In this document: positions 30,280 through 42,466 of the stretch, piece after piece
How the letters are laid out: each line of letters starts with the position of its first letter
How positions within the stretch are numbered: the first letter of the stretch is position 1
Source of the DNA: Ypsolopha sequella
Lineage: Eukaryota > Arthropoda > Insecta > Lepidoptera > Ypsolophidae
Reading direction: 5' to 3'
DNA: 64,000 bases
Assembly: GCA_934047225.1 (NCBI GenBank)
Contig: OW204005.1
Location: 20,406,396-20,470,395 of the forward strand
Position numbers and translations under genes: made by a program
Notes under the pieces: model-generated
Told to the model about the DNA's origin: nothing
Database searches by the model: none
Seen by the model: the letters and a program-made list of their open reading frames with translations, nothing else

Positions 30280-33200
30280 TCAATGCTGAGAGCGGCGCTG
30301 GTGAGCCCTCACGTGGCTGACGTAGCCGATTTTTGCAGTGAACGTGCGGCCACATTCACTGCACGTCAGCACCCCTCCAACTATATTATAATTGATGGCC
30401 ACTGGTGGTCGGGCCTTAAGCTGGTCTCGTTTTGTGTCGAGCTCAGCGCGTCTAATCGATTCGAAAGCATACACCTTAGTGTTCACAGCCTGCCTCCAAT
30501 GTGGTCTGTCTGCTGCCAGTGTTTCCCATTGTGCTGGGTCTATTGCACATTTCTTCATGTGGCGGTTAAGCACATCTTTATACCGCAGAAATTGGCCGCC
30601 CTGTTTCCGTTTCCCTTCCTGCAGTTCGGAGTAGAAGATGCGCTTAGCCACCCTGGCATCAGACATTCGGGAAACATGGCCACACCATCGCAGCTGACGC
30701 CTCATTAGATAGGACTCAATCCCACCGACATCAGCACGTCGCAGAACTTCCGTGTTTCTCACACGGTCCGACCAGTGGATGTTCTGGATGTCACGCAGGC
30801 ATTTGAGGTGGAACCTATCCAATGTGCGAATATGCTTCCGGTATGGACACCACGATTCGGAGGCATAGAGAAGATTAGGCAAAACTATCGCCATGTACAC
30901 AGAGACCTTTGTATGGAGCTTTAGGTCATGTGACCGGAACACCTTGGGACGAAGTTTGCCGTAGGCTGCAGCAGCTGCTCCTATTCTGCTGTTGACTTCA
31001 TCGTCAAGATGGCACTTGGATGTAATCGTGCTCCCCAGATATTTGAATTTATCTACTTGCTTCAGCGATGCCTCACCGAGTTTTATATCGACTGGCGCAC
31101 TGAGAGTGTTTTGAACCATCACTTCGGTTTTCTTAACACTGATTTTTAGGCCAAAACGCCGACATATCTCATCGAGGCTCGACATTAAGCGCTGTAGATC
31201 ATCTGAGGATTCCGCCACGAAACACAGGTCATCTGCGTACATTATCTCCGTTATGGTGGTAAGACACACTTTGGTGTATGCTTTCAGCCTGGCTAAGTTG
31301 AAAACACCGCCGTCGGTGCGAAAACGAATACGGATACCGTCAGGCACTGATTGCAAGGCTTCCCGAACTACCACGGCAAAGTAAAGGGCAAAGAGAGTGG
31401 GTGCCAGCACGCAGCCTTGCTTGACTCCACAGCTGACATTGAAGAACTCTGTATCTTCGCCCTTTACCGCGACACAACACTGCATGTCATCATGCAGTAG
31501 CCGGACCAACCTCACAAACTTATCCGTGCATCCCAGTTTCGTCATCACCACCCATAAAGCTTCCCGAGGCACACTGTCGAAGGCTTTTTCCAGGTCAACA
31601 AAACACATATACAGTTCCTGACTCTGTTCTCTGCTTTTCTCCTGGAGTTGACGTATGGAGAAAATAGCCTCGCAGGTACCTCTTTCCGGGCGAAAGCCAA
31701 ATTGGGTTTCCGGCAGGATGTTCTCAGACAGGGGCACTAAGCGGTTAAGCAATATCCGGGCAAAGACTTTTCCCGGAGAGGTAAGGAGAGATATACCTCT
31801 GTACGAATTGCAGTCGGAGCGATCTCCTTTGTTTTTGTACAAGGAGCAGATACGAGACAGATGAAAGTCTTCCGGTACCCGCTCCTTTTCCCACATCTCA
31901 ACAAAGAGCCTCCAGATTGTACCGTGCAACTCGTCACCTCCATACTTAAGTAGCTCTCCGGGCAAATTGTCAATGCCCACCGCTTTTTTATTCTGCTGTT
32001 GTTTAATGGCAAGAACGACCTCACTTAGTGACAGTGGCTTGTCAAGCTCAGTGCAGGCTGGCAATACTGCTATTGAGCTGATGTGGTGCAGATCCGCATC
32101 TCGGTCAACGTTAAGTACGCTGTTGAAATGTTCCCGCCAGCGCTGGAGCACGTCCTGCTTGCTTGTAAGTAGTAATGTACCATCAGATGACCTTAATGGA
32201 ACACTACTGCGGGCTGACTTACCTACTAATTGACGGACCTCTTCGTAAAATGTGCCCATTTGATGCGTGTCTGCAAGCCACTGTATGTGCTTGGCCTTTT
32301 CCTGCCACCACCTGTCTTTTATCTCTCTGACCTTACCTCTGAGCTGAGCACTACTCTGCCTGACTTCCTTCGACTGTTCAGTGCGGTGGTTACGGAGGAG
32401 AGTTCGGTGCTTCCTTATTGCTTCGGCTAGGCTTTCGTTGTTCTCGTCGAACCAATCCTCGCATTGACGAGGTTTTATACCAAGTTTCTGCGTGGCTACA
32501 TCGACAAGACTGGACGAAAGCATTTGCCAGATAGCTACAGGATCGCCATTCTCAGTATCCAGCGTCTGAACCACTTCACTGATCGCCAGGGAGTAGATTT
32601 TCCGGGTCTCCAGGTTCTGGAGTTTCCCTAGATCTAACTTCTTTGGCATCACTCCTTGAGATCTGCGCGGAGGAAAAAGTCGAAGTTTCAGCTTGGTCAA
32701 GACAAGCCGATGGTCACTCCAGCAATGAGCACCCCGCATGACACGGGTGATAAGGACCTGGGAGATGTCCCGCTGCCTGACTATAGCGTAGTCTATGAGG
32801 TGCCAATGTTTGGACCTGGGATGCATCCATGTAGTCTTATATTTAGCCGGGAGTCTAAACATGGTGTTGGTGATTGCCAGATTGAATTGGGCACATAATG
32901 AGAGCAGTAACCGTCCATTACTATTCATATTACCAACACCGTGTCTTCCCAAGACCTTAGGCCAGGCTTCATAGTCACGACCAACCCTAGCATTAAAGTC
33001 ACCCAATAAGAGCAGTTGCTCTCGAGGGCGAACTTTAGTGAGGGTTTGTGTGAGCTCCTCATAAAACCTGTCCTTGATATCGTCATCTCGGTCCATAGTC
33101 GGCGCATAGACACTAACGACAGTCAGGTAGTTGTTGTTGGCCAAGTGAAGACGCAAGGAAGTAACGCGGTCCGAGGTGTGTACTGGACACTCTTCCAGCT

Positions 33201-33459
33201 TCGAAGCGATCGTATTTTTTACCGCGAAACCAACGCCAGATCTCCTAGGCTCTGAGGCAGAGATTCCCTTCCAAAAGAAGGTATACCCACCGCCGTATTC
33301 CACCATCTCCCCCTCGTCAGCCAGGTGAGTCTCACTGAGAGCTGCGATGTCCACACCATAGCGTTGGAGTTCTCGGGCTACGATGGCAGTTTTCCTCTCA
33401 GGACATTGGTTTGTACTACGATCGAGAAGAGTGCGTACATTCCATGCGCCGAATGTCAT
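30280..33459 (-). CDS. LINE polyprotein: APE endonuclease, reverse transcriptase, C2H2 zinc finger
   Basis: 1059 codons without a stop. The N-terminus is an exonuclease/endonuclease/phosphatase fold (residues 1-250) with [21 protein letters not shown] and WSDHRLV. The RT lies at about 480-790, with [45 protein letters not shown] and the catalytic [12 protein letters not shown]. The C-terminal C2H2 finger is [21 protein letters not shown]. There is no ORF1. All catalytic motifs visible by eye are intact, so it may be active or recently active. The clade (RTE- or I-group-like) is not certain. Confidence 0.9.
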   Translation of the reverse strand: MTFGAWNVRTLLDRSTNQCPERKTAIVARELQRYGVDIAALSETHLADEGEMVEYGGGYTFFWKGISASEPRRSGVGFAVKNTIASKLEECPVHTSDRVTSLRLHLANNNYLTVVSVYAPTMDRDDDIKDRFYEELTQTLTKVRPREQLLLLGDFNARVGRDYEAWPKVLGRHGVGNMNSNGRLLLSLCAQFNLAITNTMFRLPAKYKTTWMHPRSKHWHLIDYAIVRQRDISQVLITRVMRGAHCWSDHRLVLTKLKLRLFPPRRSQGVMPKKLDLGKLQNLETRKIYSLAISEVVQTLDTENGDPVAIWQMLSSSLVDVATQKLGIKPRQCEDWFDENNESLAEAIRKHRTLLRNHRTEQSKEVRQSSAQLRGKVREIKDRWWQEKAKHIQWLADTHQMGTFYEEVRQLVGKSARSSVPLRSSDGTLLLTSKQDVLQRWREHFNSVLNVDRDADLHHISSIAVLPACTELDKPLSLSEVVLAIKQQQNKKAVGIDNLPGELLKYGGDELHGTIWRLFVEMWEKERVPEDFHLSRICSLYKNKGDRSDCNSYRGISLLTSPGKVFARILLNRLVPLSENILPETQFGFRPERGTCEAIFSIRQLQEKSREQSQELYMCFVDLEKAFDSVPREALWVVMTKLGCTDKFVRLVRLLHDDMQCCVAVKGEDTEFFNVSCGVKQGCVLAPTLFALYFAVVVREALQSVPDGIRIRFRTDGGVFNLARLKAYTKVCLTTITEIMYADDLCFVAESSDDLQRLMSSLDEICRRFGLKISVKKTEVMVQNTLSAPVDIKLGEASLKQVDKFKYLGSTITSKCHLDDEVNSRIGAAAAAYGKLRPKVFRSHDLKLHTKVSVYMAIVLPNLLYASESWCPYRKHIRTLDRFHLKCLRDIQNIHWSDRVRNTEVLRRADVGGIESYLMRRQLRWCGHVSRMSDARVAKRIFYSELQEGKRKQGGQFLRYKDVLNRHMKKCAIDPAQWETLAADRPHWRQAVNTKVYAFESIRRAELDTKRDQLKARPPVAINYNIVGGVLTCSECGRTFTAKIGYVSHVRAHQRRSQH

Positions 33460-34311
33460 ATCCGAATGCTTTATGTTATTTTTACCTCTGTGCTTTCGAC
33501 CACGAATTAGGTGATGCAGAAGCAGCCGTGGTTACTACTTCTGTGCGGGTTTGGGTCAAGCCTTGTTTAGGACACCTTTTCTAGTCCCTCCCCCGTTCGG
33601 GGCGAGCAGGGCCTCCCTAAATAGGGCTGCTCCGTCACTCAAGGTGCTGCCGAATCCACACTGATGACCCTGTGCAGCATGAAAGCGACCACTCTCCTTG
33701 AGTCGCCTGCGTGCAGACATTAGCCAAAGCCCGATTGGCATCACAATCAGACCTCTCTGCCGCTGCCCATCGCCACAGGACTTGTTTCTAAAATCGGAGG
33801 TCCAGTAGCAGAAACAGTCAATTACGCAGGACATATTATAGTGCACAAGTGTGTGCGCAAACACAGGTGCACTCTCTCGTCTAAACCTCTCTGTGCCTGA
33901 TGGAACGTGTAACCGCTACAACCAGAAAGAGGTTCAGATGCAGTTTCTGGCCGACGTTCACTTGAGACCTCTAACGCCGCCCTAGGCCTTCCACTTAGGC
34001 CGTGCTGACTTGCCGCGTCCGCCAATATCCTACGCTTATCAGCTGCAGAATTGCCTTCCACGCCAAGTCAGACTTCGTACACAGAAAAGCGGGAGGTAAC
34101 CGCGTAAGACCTGTATAGGTCCCCCTCAACCAGGTTTAGCCCACGAACCGACGTGGTGTCCCAGGGTGTGGCCGCCACGTGTACTGCAGCTTCTAGGAGC
34201 CACTGGTGAGAGATTGCGGAGTGTCTGTGGACCAGAGTGAATCTGTCTCATTTCAGAGAGCGGCTAACAGATTCAAAAAGTTATCACCACTAGACACGCC
34301 ACTACACCCCA
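33460..34311 (-). other. 5' leader of the LINE
   Basis: GC-richer than the host sequence. Overlapping short frames (33864-33556, 34061-33822) lack known motifs. It probably contains the internal promoter expected of a full-length LINE. Confidence 0.5.
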
Positions 34312-34319
34312 TACTGTGT

Positions 34320-37300
34320 ACGTAAATAATAACGCTGGAAAACCAATTAAAGTTCGGATTTTCTTGGACACCGGTGCGATGAGTCATTTTATTTCACGAA
34401 AATGTTGTGAACGATTAAATTTGAAAATAAATCACGCGCCTTCTACAATTAAAGGAATAGGATGTTCACAGAGTTCTTCACTCGGTTTCACTCGTTTTAC
34501 CATGCAGTCTCGCTTTGATCCGCGTTGTCAATACAATGTCAATGCTCGCGTAATAGATAAAATTACTGATCATTTACCAAACACGCTGATTGACACCTCT
34601 GATTTAACGCATTTGCGCAACTTACAAATGGCTGATGAAAGCTTTAACTCACCCGCTGAAATTGATTGTCTTATAGGCAATGAATTATTCCCGCTTTTAT
34701 TAGGAAGTGGCAAAATTATGTCTCCTAATTCTTCTCTTGTCGCTATTGAGACAACCTTAGGCTATGTCGCCATGGGTAAAGCCAAATGCTTACAAGAAAA
34801 TTATACATCTTCCTTTAATGACGCTTTCTGTGCTTTCGTGCAGCCTTCTTTAGAAACACTCACGCAGTCCTTTTGGGAACTTGAACATGTCCCGTCTAAG
34901 AAACATATAAGCCGAGATGATGAAATATGCGAAGAGATATTTCAGTCTACGACAACCCGCAGTGACACTGGTGAATATACCGTGCACCTACCATTTAAAC
35001 ATGAGCCTACCGAGCTAGGAAATTCATACGCTATCGCAAAATGCCGCTTAATCAAACTAGAAAAGAGTTTAGACTCTAACTCTGAAATCAGAGAAGGTTA
35101 CAACGAAACGCTTAAAGATTATATAAATAAAGGTTACCTCTCGAAAGTAGACAATCCTTCTACTGAAGGTTACTACATCCCGCATAGAGCTGTTTATCGC
35201 CCTGACAAGACTTCATCTAAAATAAGGATTGTTCTGAACGCTAGTTCCGCTACCACTTCCGGTAACTCTTTAAACAACCTGCTTTATACAGGGCCGAACT
35301 TACAAAATACAATATTCGAGCTTTTGGTAAACCTACGCTTGTTCTCTGTCGCTCTCTCGGCAGACATAGAAAAAATGTTCTTCCGCGTCTGTCTCACTCC
35401 TTCGCACCATAAGTATCAACGCATTCTATTTCGCTTCGATCCAACCGCAAAAATTGATACATATGAGTTTAATAGAGTCTCTTTTGGAGTATCCAGCTCC
35501 CCTTACCTTGCCATGAGAGTCGTACGGCAGCTCGCCGCTGATGAACGCGAACGCTATCCGCTCGCCTCACATGAAGCCGAAAACCACATGTACATGGATG
35601 ACTATGTTAATTCTGTCGATGGCCTACACGTAGCCGAACAGACTTATAGTCAAATGGTCGACCTGTTCACGGCCGGGGGTTTTAGACTTATCAAGTGGAT
35701 CTCTAATAATACGGAAATGATGAATAAAATTCCCTCTACACAGAAAAACACAGAAGCGGTTGAATTTGACGCTAACGCTAACGCTAAAATAGTAGGCATG
35801 AAATGGAAACCTATTGAAGATATTTTCTTTTTCAAAATTAAAGTAGAGAATGAAGAATGTACAAAACGCACCGTTCTCTCTGTAACCGCCCGCCTCTTCG
35901 ATCCCTTGGGTCTTATAAGTCCTGTTGTCGCTTTTATGAAACTCTTATTCCAAGAGTGTTGCAAACTCGGTATTGACTGGGACACACCCATACTCAATAA
36001 AACTATCCTCTCAAAGTGGCACCAATTCCACTCTGAACTTCACATTCTTCAGCAGATAAAGATTCCGCGCCACAACGGCGTAACCGCAGGCACTCATGTC
36101 ACGCTCATAGGCTTCGCTGACGCAAGTGAGCAGTGTTACGGTGCTGTCGTCTATATCAGAGTAGGTTCCGCTGAGAATCTTGGAGGTACAGTCGCGCTCC
36201 TCGCATCAAAGTCAAGAATAGCACCGCTCAAAAAGTTGTCTCTTCCTCGTCTTGAGCTTTGTGCAAGTCTCCTTCTATCCAACTTACTCTCTGCTCTATG
36301 TGAAATTATAGGCAAACGTATTCATATAAACAAAATATTTGCATTTTCAGACTCCACTGTCGCACTGACGTGGATACACTCACCCGCTTTTAGATTTCAT
36401 ACATTTGTCGCAAACCGCATTTCAGAAATAAATGCTAAAACTCCCGCAAAACATTGGTTTCACATTAGTGGACAGGAAAACCCCGCTGACGTTATAACTC
36501 GTCCAGTGACTCCTAAATCTCTCATATCTAATGATCTTTGGTTTCACTCTCCTGCGTGGACCACATCTCCTCTCGTTGAGTGGCCTATAAAACCTTTCTT
36601 GCCCAACAAACAACATCTCGAAGCCAAGACTATCGCGCTTAAAGTTGAAGTCTCACAGTCTGGTGTACTAAACCCTATACAGGAATTAGCTGATCGTGTC
36701 TCCACCTGGAAGAAGTTATTACACTCCATGGTCTACGTCTTACGCTTTTCCAAACGCTTAGCCTCTCGCGGTCTGATAACCGTATCGGATTTGGATTTTG
36801 CAGAAATGTACATCATACGCTATTTACAAAATAAGCATTTCGCCCAAGATATTTCAGCGCTTAATATAAATAAACGCTGTAGTCTCGCTTTACTTAAATT
36901 AAATCCGTTCCTGGACGGTGGAATTCTTAGAGTAGGAGGCCGACTCAAGAATTCAGACTTAGATTATGGGCAAAAACACTCTATATTACTCCCCGCTAAA
37001 GACCGTATAACGCAACTAATTGTTGATTATTTTCATTATACCAATCTACACACTGGTCCTGCTCTCTTGCTCTCGCTTATAAGGCAGAAATTTTGGATTC
37101 TCGCAGCCAGGAACCTTATTCGCCAGAGAGTTCACAAATGCAATATATGTTTCAAACTCAACCCGAAATCTACATACCCACTCATGGGAGATTTACCCTC
37201 ATTCCGTGTCTCAGAAGCTAAGAGTTTTGTTTATTCCTCAGTCGACTATTGTGGCCCTTTCTATATTACGCACATTCGCCGCCGTGGCATTAAAAGTCAT

Positions 37301-38140
37301 AAGGCCTACATATGCCTATTTGTTTGTCTTACAACAAAGGCTCTCCACTTGGAGTTGGTCTCTGACTTAAGTTCCGATCTCTTCCTCGACGCCTTTAAAC
37401 GCTTCATTTGTCGAAGAGGCCCCGTCTCTATGATCTATAGCGACGGAGGTACCAATTTTATTGGTGCGAAACGCAAACTAGATGAAATGTACGCCCTCTT
37501 ACAATCTGATGCTCATAATACATACTTAACTCAACAATTAGCCGAATTTCGCATTCAGTTTAAGCATAGCCCCCCCTTTGGGCCCCATTTTAACGGTCTC
37601 GTAGAAATTAATGTCCGTTCTGTAAAGACTCATTTATTCAAAGTTATAGGCTCACAAGTACTCACTTATGAAGAATTTTCAACCGTCTTGGTTCAGATAG
37701 AAGGTCTGTTAAATAGCCGCCCTCTATGCGTTCTCAGCTCTGATCCGTCAGATCTCTCCGCGCTCACTCCTTGTCACTTTTTAAACGTAACGCCCCTTAA
37801 ATATTTACCAGCTGAGGATTACACTGACCAGTTGGATAACCGCTTAACTCGTTATCAATTATTAAATAAAATAACGCACTCTTTCTGGCGTCGTTGGAGC
37901 CAAGAATATCTGACTTCTCTCCAGCAGAGAGAGAAGTGGTTAACACCCGCTAATCCTATTAAAATAGGAACCCTCGTAGTAATTAAAGACATGAAAGCTC
38001 ATCCAATGTGTTGGCCGCTGGGAATAGTCGAAGAAGTATACCCTGGTAAGGACAGTATTGTGAGAGCCGCAAAGGTAAAAACCATAAATGGGAGCTACGT
38101 GCGACCTGTCGTGCGTCTCTGTCCACTTCCTCTGCAATAG
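34320..38140 (+). CDS. pol: BEL/Pao Pol: protease, reverse transcriptase, RNase H, integrase
   Basis: Continuous frame of about 1272 codons. The aspartic protease has FLDTGAMSHFIS. The RT has FSVALSADIEKMF and the catalytic YMDDYVNSV. RNase H starts at GFADASEQCYGAVVYI. The integrase zinc-binding region spans about HYTNLHTG to CNICFKL. The integrase catalytic Asp-Asp-Glu sit in SVDYCGPF, YSDGGTNF and FNGLVEINVRSVK. A C-terminal domain follows, with the stop at 38138-38140. It replicates the element through a virus-like particle. No frameshift is seen; the only break is the LINE at its 5' side. Confidence 0.93.
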
Positions 38141-38254
38141 TTTATTTTATTGTACACGCATACTCTGACTTTTTACTTTGAAAGAGTCAATATTAGTTTT
38201 AGTTTTCTTTAATACTTTAATGTTTTTACGCGTTTTTTTTCTGGAGGAAACCTC

Positions 38255-38269
38255 CAGGCCGGGGGAAGT
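38255..38269 (+). promoter_or_regulatory. Polypurine tract before the 3' LTR
   Basis: GGCCGGGGGAAGT lies directly before the 3' LTR start TGTACG. This is the usual plus-strand primer position. Confidence 0.6.
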
Positions 38270-38724
38270 TGTACGCGCCGCGTTACTTAATTTAATATTT
38301 ATTACTTTACATTTAATAAGTGCACACACACTATCACACAAATCACTCATACAAAGAAAAACTATTCATTTTTACTATATTCCTATACCCATCCTTCTCT
38401 TCGCCGAATAAAGAAAAAGGACGCAAGAAGCGACAACTACGCCACCACGTGAAAAACAAGAACTAATCTTCTTCCGAAAAATATCCGAATTGCCGGCTTG
38501 CGCGAGCGCTCTAAATAAAATCAATTAAATATTCAAAATAACTATATAGACTCAAATAAAAATACCTATCCTGCGTGCATTCAAGAAATGCATTGTGTTG
38601 TGTGAAAATCTAACTTTTTTAAGTGTTTTGTGGTGTGCTGACCCAACTGGACTATCGAAGCATCGAAGGATACTCGCTAAGGTACTCCCATCTCCTTTTA
38701 CCAAAAACCTATTCGGCACCCACA
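38270..38724 (+). repeat. BEL/Pao 3' LTR
   Basis: 455 bp, two differences from the 5' LTR, followed by the target duplication AGTCT at 38725-38729. Confidence 0.9.
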
Positions 38725-38729
38725 AGTCT

Positions 38730-39442
38730 ACAATAGTGTCTGTTACAATCATTAGTTCTTGAATAGCGCTCATAAAACCCCTTCTAACACTAGATGCTAT
38801 AGGTTGTTATTACAGTTATTTTGAATGTCCAGGTTGTACCAAACTCTTTTTTAACACTACCATACATGTATGGGTTCTTAAGAAGCGCTAATCATGACCA
38901 CAGTACTCCACCCCCAACACTCCATACTGAGTGCTCAAGATTTACCTACACTCTCACGCGCGCACTGGCTTGTCCGCACACGCTTGTGTGTGTGCGTGAG
39001 CTACTCTAGGGCTGGCAGCAAGCGTGTTGAGCGTCATCGATCAAGAGGGACAACATTATAATTCAGCAACTTGTATGATTCTCTTCCTAAATTTTAGCAT
39101 GGTTAATCCCTAGGTCCTAGTTCTGGTTCCCCATGGATTATTTTTAATATCACGACTTTAATCAAATGCTCGAGGGGGTGTTAGAGGTGTTTCGAGTGTG
39201 AACTTTGAAATACAAGTCACAGTCCACACTCGGTACACCCGCGTTTCACCTACAAATATTACGTCCCAACGTGATGGGTGATCAGCCCTATCGCTGAAAT
39301 GTTGAAATTTGCTCAGCTCGAACGGTCACACAAAAACATTGGATTTTTAAAATTTCAACTTAATGTTGAAATTCTTACCAACTGTTTGAGAGTTGCAGTT
39401 AACGTCCTAAAACACTACATAAAAGAAAATGCCTTGCTTTAG
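38730..39442. other. Intergenic sequence, no gene seen
   Basis: Intergenic between the transporter and protease-homolog genes. GTGTGTGTGCGTGAG-type simple sequence lies near 38985. TTACGTCCCAACGTGAT at 39259-39275 has an inverted match at 49872-49888. No coding. Confidence 0.4.
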
Positions 39443-40033
39443 TAGGCCATTGAAATTAAAATACATATCAAATTTAAATGCTACAAAAGGTTTTATTGTT
39501 TAAATGGCTTTATTCGTAGCCCAGTATGATTATCGTAGGTTTTCCTCCTCGGCGGAGTTGTGTTTAAGTGGTGGGGGTTGAAAATGTACTCCCAGAAGGG
39601 GTATTTTTGAGGTTTTACTGTAATACCTCGTAAAGGACTCAAAATATCGAAAACAATGTTCTATTAAAAGTTGTAGATCATTAAATTTTGCATTAAATGA
39701 GACCAAAAACATATATTTAAGACCACCCTTTCCCATACTAGTGCTCATCAAAGTTGAAAATTTTACATATTTATGAAAAAAATTCGTTTTAACTTCTGCT
39801 TTTTGGCAATATTATCTAAACGTACTAGTGTATCATTAAGTCATTTATGCACATGTTATAGAGGACAAAATTATGCTATAGATGAGATCAAAAGTGTTTT
39901 TTTTTAGATTATCCGTTTCCCTTAAATTCTACCTTGAAGTTTGACCAAGTTACATTGATTATGTAGGTTGTGGGGAAAAGTAGGGTTTTTTTAAATTGAA
40001 ATCTGTTTGGTATTGATAGTATTAATAGTATGA

Positions 40034-41029
40034 TACTATATAGCTATTAGCTTGCTTACTGAGAGGCTTAAGGGTGAAGGCTTCTCAGTAAAGCAAGCTA
40101 ATGAAGACGCAGACCACCTGATTGTTGCCCTTGAGGTATCACAGGAGCGTGAGAAGGTTGTAGTAGTTGGTGAGGATACGGACCTCCTCATCATGCTCAA
40201 TTTCCTAGCCACACCATCAGAAAACATATATTTCTTGAAACATGGAAAAGGAACGACCCCATCAAAAGTATTTGGTCCTAACAGCTTCAAACTGGCAGAT
40301 AACATCAGACACTCATTTTTCCCCACGCTATAAGTGGATGTGACACAACTTCAGCACTCTTCAAGCAGGGCAAGAAGAAGGTGGTGAAACTATTGAACAA
40401 AAATGAAAGTCTTCTCGAAGAAACCAAACCTTTCTTCGAGCATGACACTCAAGCTGAAGCTATTGCCGCAGCTGGCCTACGATTTTTAACAATCCTCTAC
40501 GGAGGTGGGGCAGGGGATACGTTAGATACATTGTGATTCGACAGATTTTCTAAAGCCCTCATAAAATCTTAATTAAACCTGGCATCCCTACCACCAACAT
40601 CCGAAGCAGCTTGTCAACATTGCTTGACAACAACAAGCCCTACCTAACAGTACAAATGTGGTTAGGACACCAAATGGATAGGCTCCTCTAGGGATGGCAG
40701 GCTTCAAAGTCTTGATTCCGTTGCTACCTCCCGTTTTCTGCAAATGCAACAAGTTGCATTCTTGTTGTGCTGGTGGTTGTGGGTGTCGGAAGGCTGGGAT
40801 TAAGTGCTCAGTAATTTGTGCAAAATACAAGGGGTACTCCTGCACTAACTCCCTAAAACCAGATGAAATTGACAAACCAGACGTTGACGAAGACCTGGAC
40901 TGCATATATGGGCTGGCAGGAATTACAGGCTTTGAGGAGCCGAGTGATGTGGTGATGGGCTCTGTATTGAAAACCACAGACTTTGAAGAGCCGAGTGGCC
41001 AAATGTCAGCCAAACGTCGACGTCTGTGA
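40034..41029 (+). pseudogene. Decayed transposon gene with PIN/FEN-like nuclease motifs and Cys-rich CXC-like tail
   Basis: Frame one (40040-40325) reads NEDADHLIVALEVS and VVVVGEDTDLLIML. After a frameshift at about 40325 it reads ISGCDTTSALFKQGKKKVV and onward to a stop near 40534. A D-x-D strand followed by G-C-D-T recalls PIN/FEN1-type nucleases. That is resemblance by eye, not proof. A third piece (40694-41029) carries 8-9 cysteines in CKCNKLHSCCAGGCGCRKAG, similar in spacing to Tesmin/TSO1 CXC modules, then an acidic tail and AKRRRL. Such proteins occur as multicopy genes in insects. Broken by at least one frameshift and several stops. Confidence 0.55.
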
Positions 41030-41826
41030 AATTTGTGTGCGTACCTATTTTTTGCCCTTTTTTGTGAAATATTTATTTGAATTGTGTTTCTTGTTCTGCC
41101 TGCATCTTTATATCTGTTAAATAGATCTCATCATATTCTATATGAAAGCATTTTTTATATTATCATTATATACTGTGTGATATTTTGATAATCTTTTTCC
41201 TTCAAACAGGAGTTCTACCCATGAATATGAACAACTGTTACTATGGAGACTACCCTGAAATTGCGAAAAAAAATCAGCTGTTCCATAGAAAAGTTAAATA
41301 CCTACTCGACCGAAGTGTATGAAAATGCTGATTTATTTTTTGCGATTTCAGGGTTGACTACATACTAAAAGTTGTTCATATTCATGGGTAGAACTTCCTG
41401 TTTTAACGAAAAAGATTATCAAAACTTCACCTTGTATACGGAGTATTCTACAATTTTTATTTTATACTAGCTGACCCGGTGAACTCCGTATCACTTACCT
41501 CTTAATATAAACCATATGCATTTCAGAGCCAGTAGCTTTATAAAGGCATCATCAGATAGTCTAAGTATCGGCTCCATAGTGGGCGGAAAGAGTGGGCAAA
41601 TCACGCACACATGTCCAGCTTAATGTTCATAATTATTTTGCATGAGACATATTGCCAGCCTATTTTTTTTTTGTCTGTATCGATTACGGCACATTACTAA
41701 ACGTAATAGTAGAATAGTAACCTGGCAACACTGATTGTCAGTGTCATTGTCACCGAACTTTCCAAGAAAATATAATTGATATTTCAAAACTATTTTTCAG
41801 AAGTTATACTTAGTTAACTTTTAACA

Positions 41827-42066
41827 ATGCATTGTCCCTTTTGTAAAAAGTGGATAGAACGGCAGAACAACAGAAGTACCTGTCCTAGTCGCACAAAAAA
41901 ATTGTTAAGATGCGACGAATGTTTCACAATAACTGCTGATACCTTCAAGTTTTGTATAAAGTGCGGTCACAGTTTGAGCCGAATAATACGAATTAATAGG
42001 GCTAACGAACAAAAAAATCGAGTGAAACAACAACTGTTATTAAAACCAAAGTTCGTCTCAACAATG

Positions 42067-42122
<56 letters not shown>

Positions 42123-42350
42123 TCTGTCTATCATCTAAAGGAATAACATTTTCAGAACTTAATTTAACTGCCGAAGAACTAAAGGATTTGGATGAGATTT
42201 AAGAAAGTCATGAGCACAACATCGGCAATATTCTGGTTCTACCAGACTTGTCCGAGTCACCGAGGCCTTCCGCCGCGCCGTCAAGTCCTGGCGAGCCAAG
42301 TCAAGACATCTTTAGCAAGCCTGGTTCGCCTTTGCTGTTAGATTAATTGA
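41827..42350 (+). pseudogene. Zinc-ribbon/poly-Ser ORF on the opposite strand of the Helitron
   Basis: From ATG 41827: MHCPFCKKWIERQNNR, then RCDECFTITADTFKFCIKCG, giving CxxC pairs spaced like a zinc ribbon. Basic residues and a run of 19-20 serines encoded by (TCA)n at 42066-42122 follow; the frame stops at 42138. A second frame downstream continues with an acidic/proline-rich stretch (SESPRPSAAPSSPGEP) to a stop near 42345. The (TCA)n length change may have caused the shift. It lies in opposite orientation to the Helitron Rep gene, so it may be captured host sequence or an accessory gene. Confidence 0.45.
42066..42122 (+). repeat. (TCA)n microsatellite, about 19 units
   Basis: Uninterrupted TCA repeat inside the zinc-ribbon ORF, coding for serine in that frame. 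Confidence 0.95.
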
Positions 42351-42466
42351 TATGTTGCCGATTCAGGTGTCAATCGCGGAAATTTTAGAAAATATGGTTC
42401 CTACCGTAAAGATTGATTAATATAATCTTTATTAAAAAAAATATTTGAATTGTATCAAATTTAATA

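Larger units (their letters stand above)
30240..34311 (-). mobile_element. Apparently full-length non-LTR retrotransposon inserted antisense in BEL gag-pol
   Basis: 4072 bp, bounded by TACTGTGT on both sides (30232-30239 and 34312-34319), an 8-bp target duplication. Its 3' end (low coordinate) finishes in GATTGATTG, a short tandem tail. A leader of about 850 bases precedes one long ORF. The duplication and the restored BEL reading phase show that it came after the BEL insertion. Confidence 0.9.
27637..38724 (+). mobile_element. BEL/Pao LTR retrotransposon, full length, interrupted by a LINE
   Basis: 455-bp LTRs (27637-28091 and 38270-38724) begin TGTACGCG and end CACCCACA. They differ at two positions by my count. 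Flanks 27632-27636 and 38725-38729 are both AGTCT, the 5-bp duplication usual for this group. Gag, protease, RT, RNase H and integrase are open, and no env-like frame follows. Without the LINE (30240-34311 plus one duplication copy) it would be about 7.0 kb. Near-identical LTRs and intact frames mean a very recent insertion. AGTCT also directly follows the left LTR, so the exact LTR edge is slightly uncertain. Confidence 0.93.

Noticed and set aside
30283..30708. Plus-strand frames across the LINE
   Set aside because: Antisense shadows of the long minus-strand LINE ORF.
38725..38729. LTR ending at AGTCT instead of CACCCACA
   Set aside because: AGTCT also follows the left LTR, but it also precedes the left LTR. 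The TG...CA boundaries with an AGTCT target duplication fit better; the third AGTCT is taken as chance.
39259..39275. 17-mer TTACGTCCCAACGTGAT inverted at 49872-49888 as possible ends of a 10-kb element
   Set aside because: Homology does not extend beyond the 17 bases, and other complete elements lie between without a matching pattern.
39530..39751. ORF with a near-copy at 44513-44734
   Set aside because: Again a product of inverted arms, not a conserved gene.
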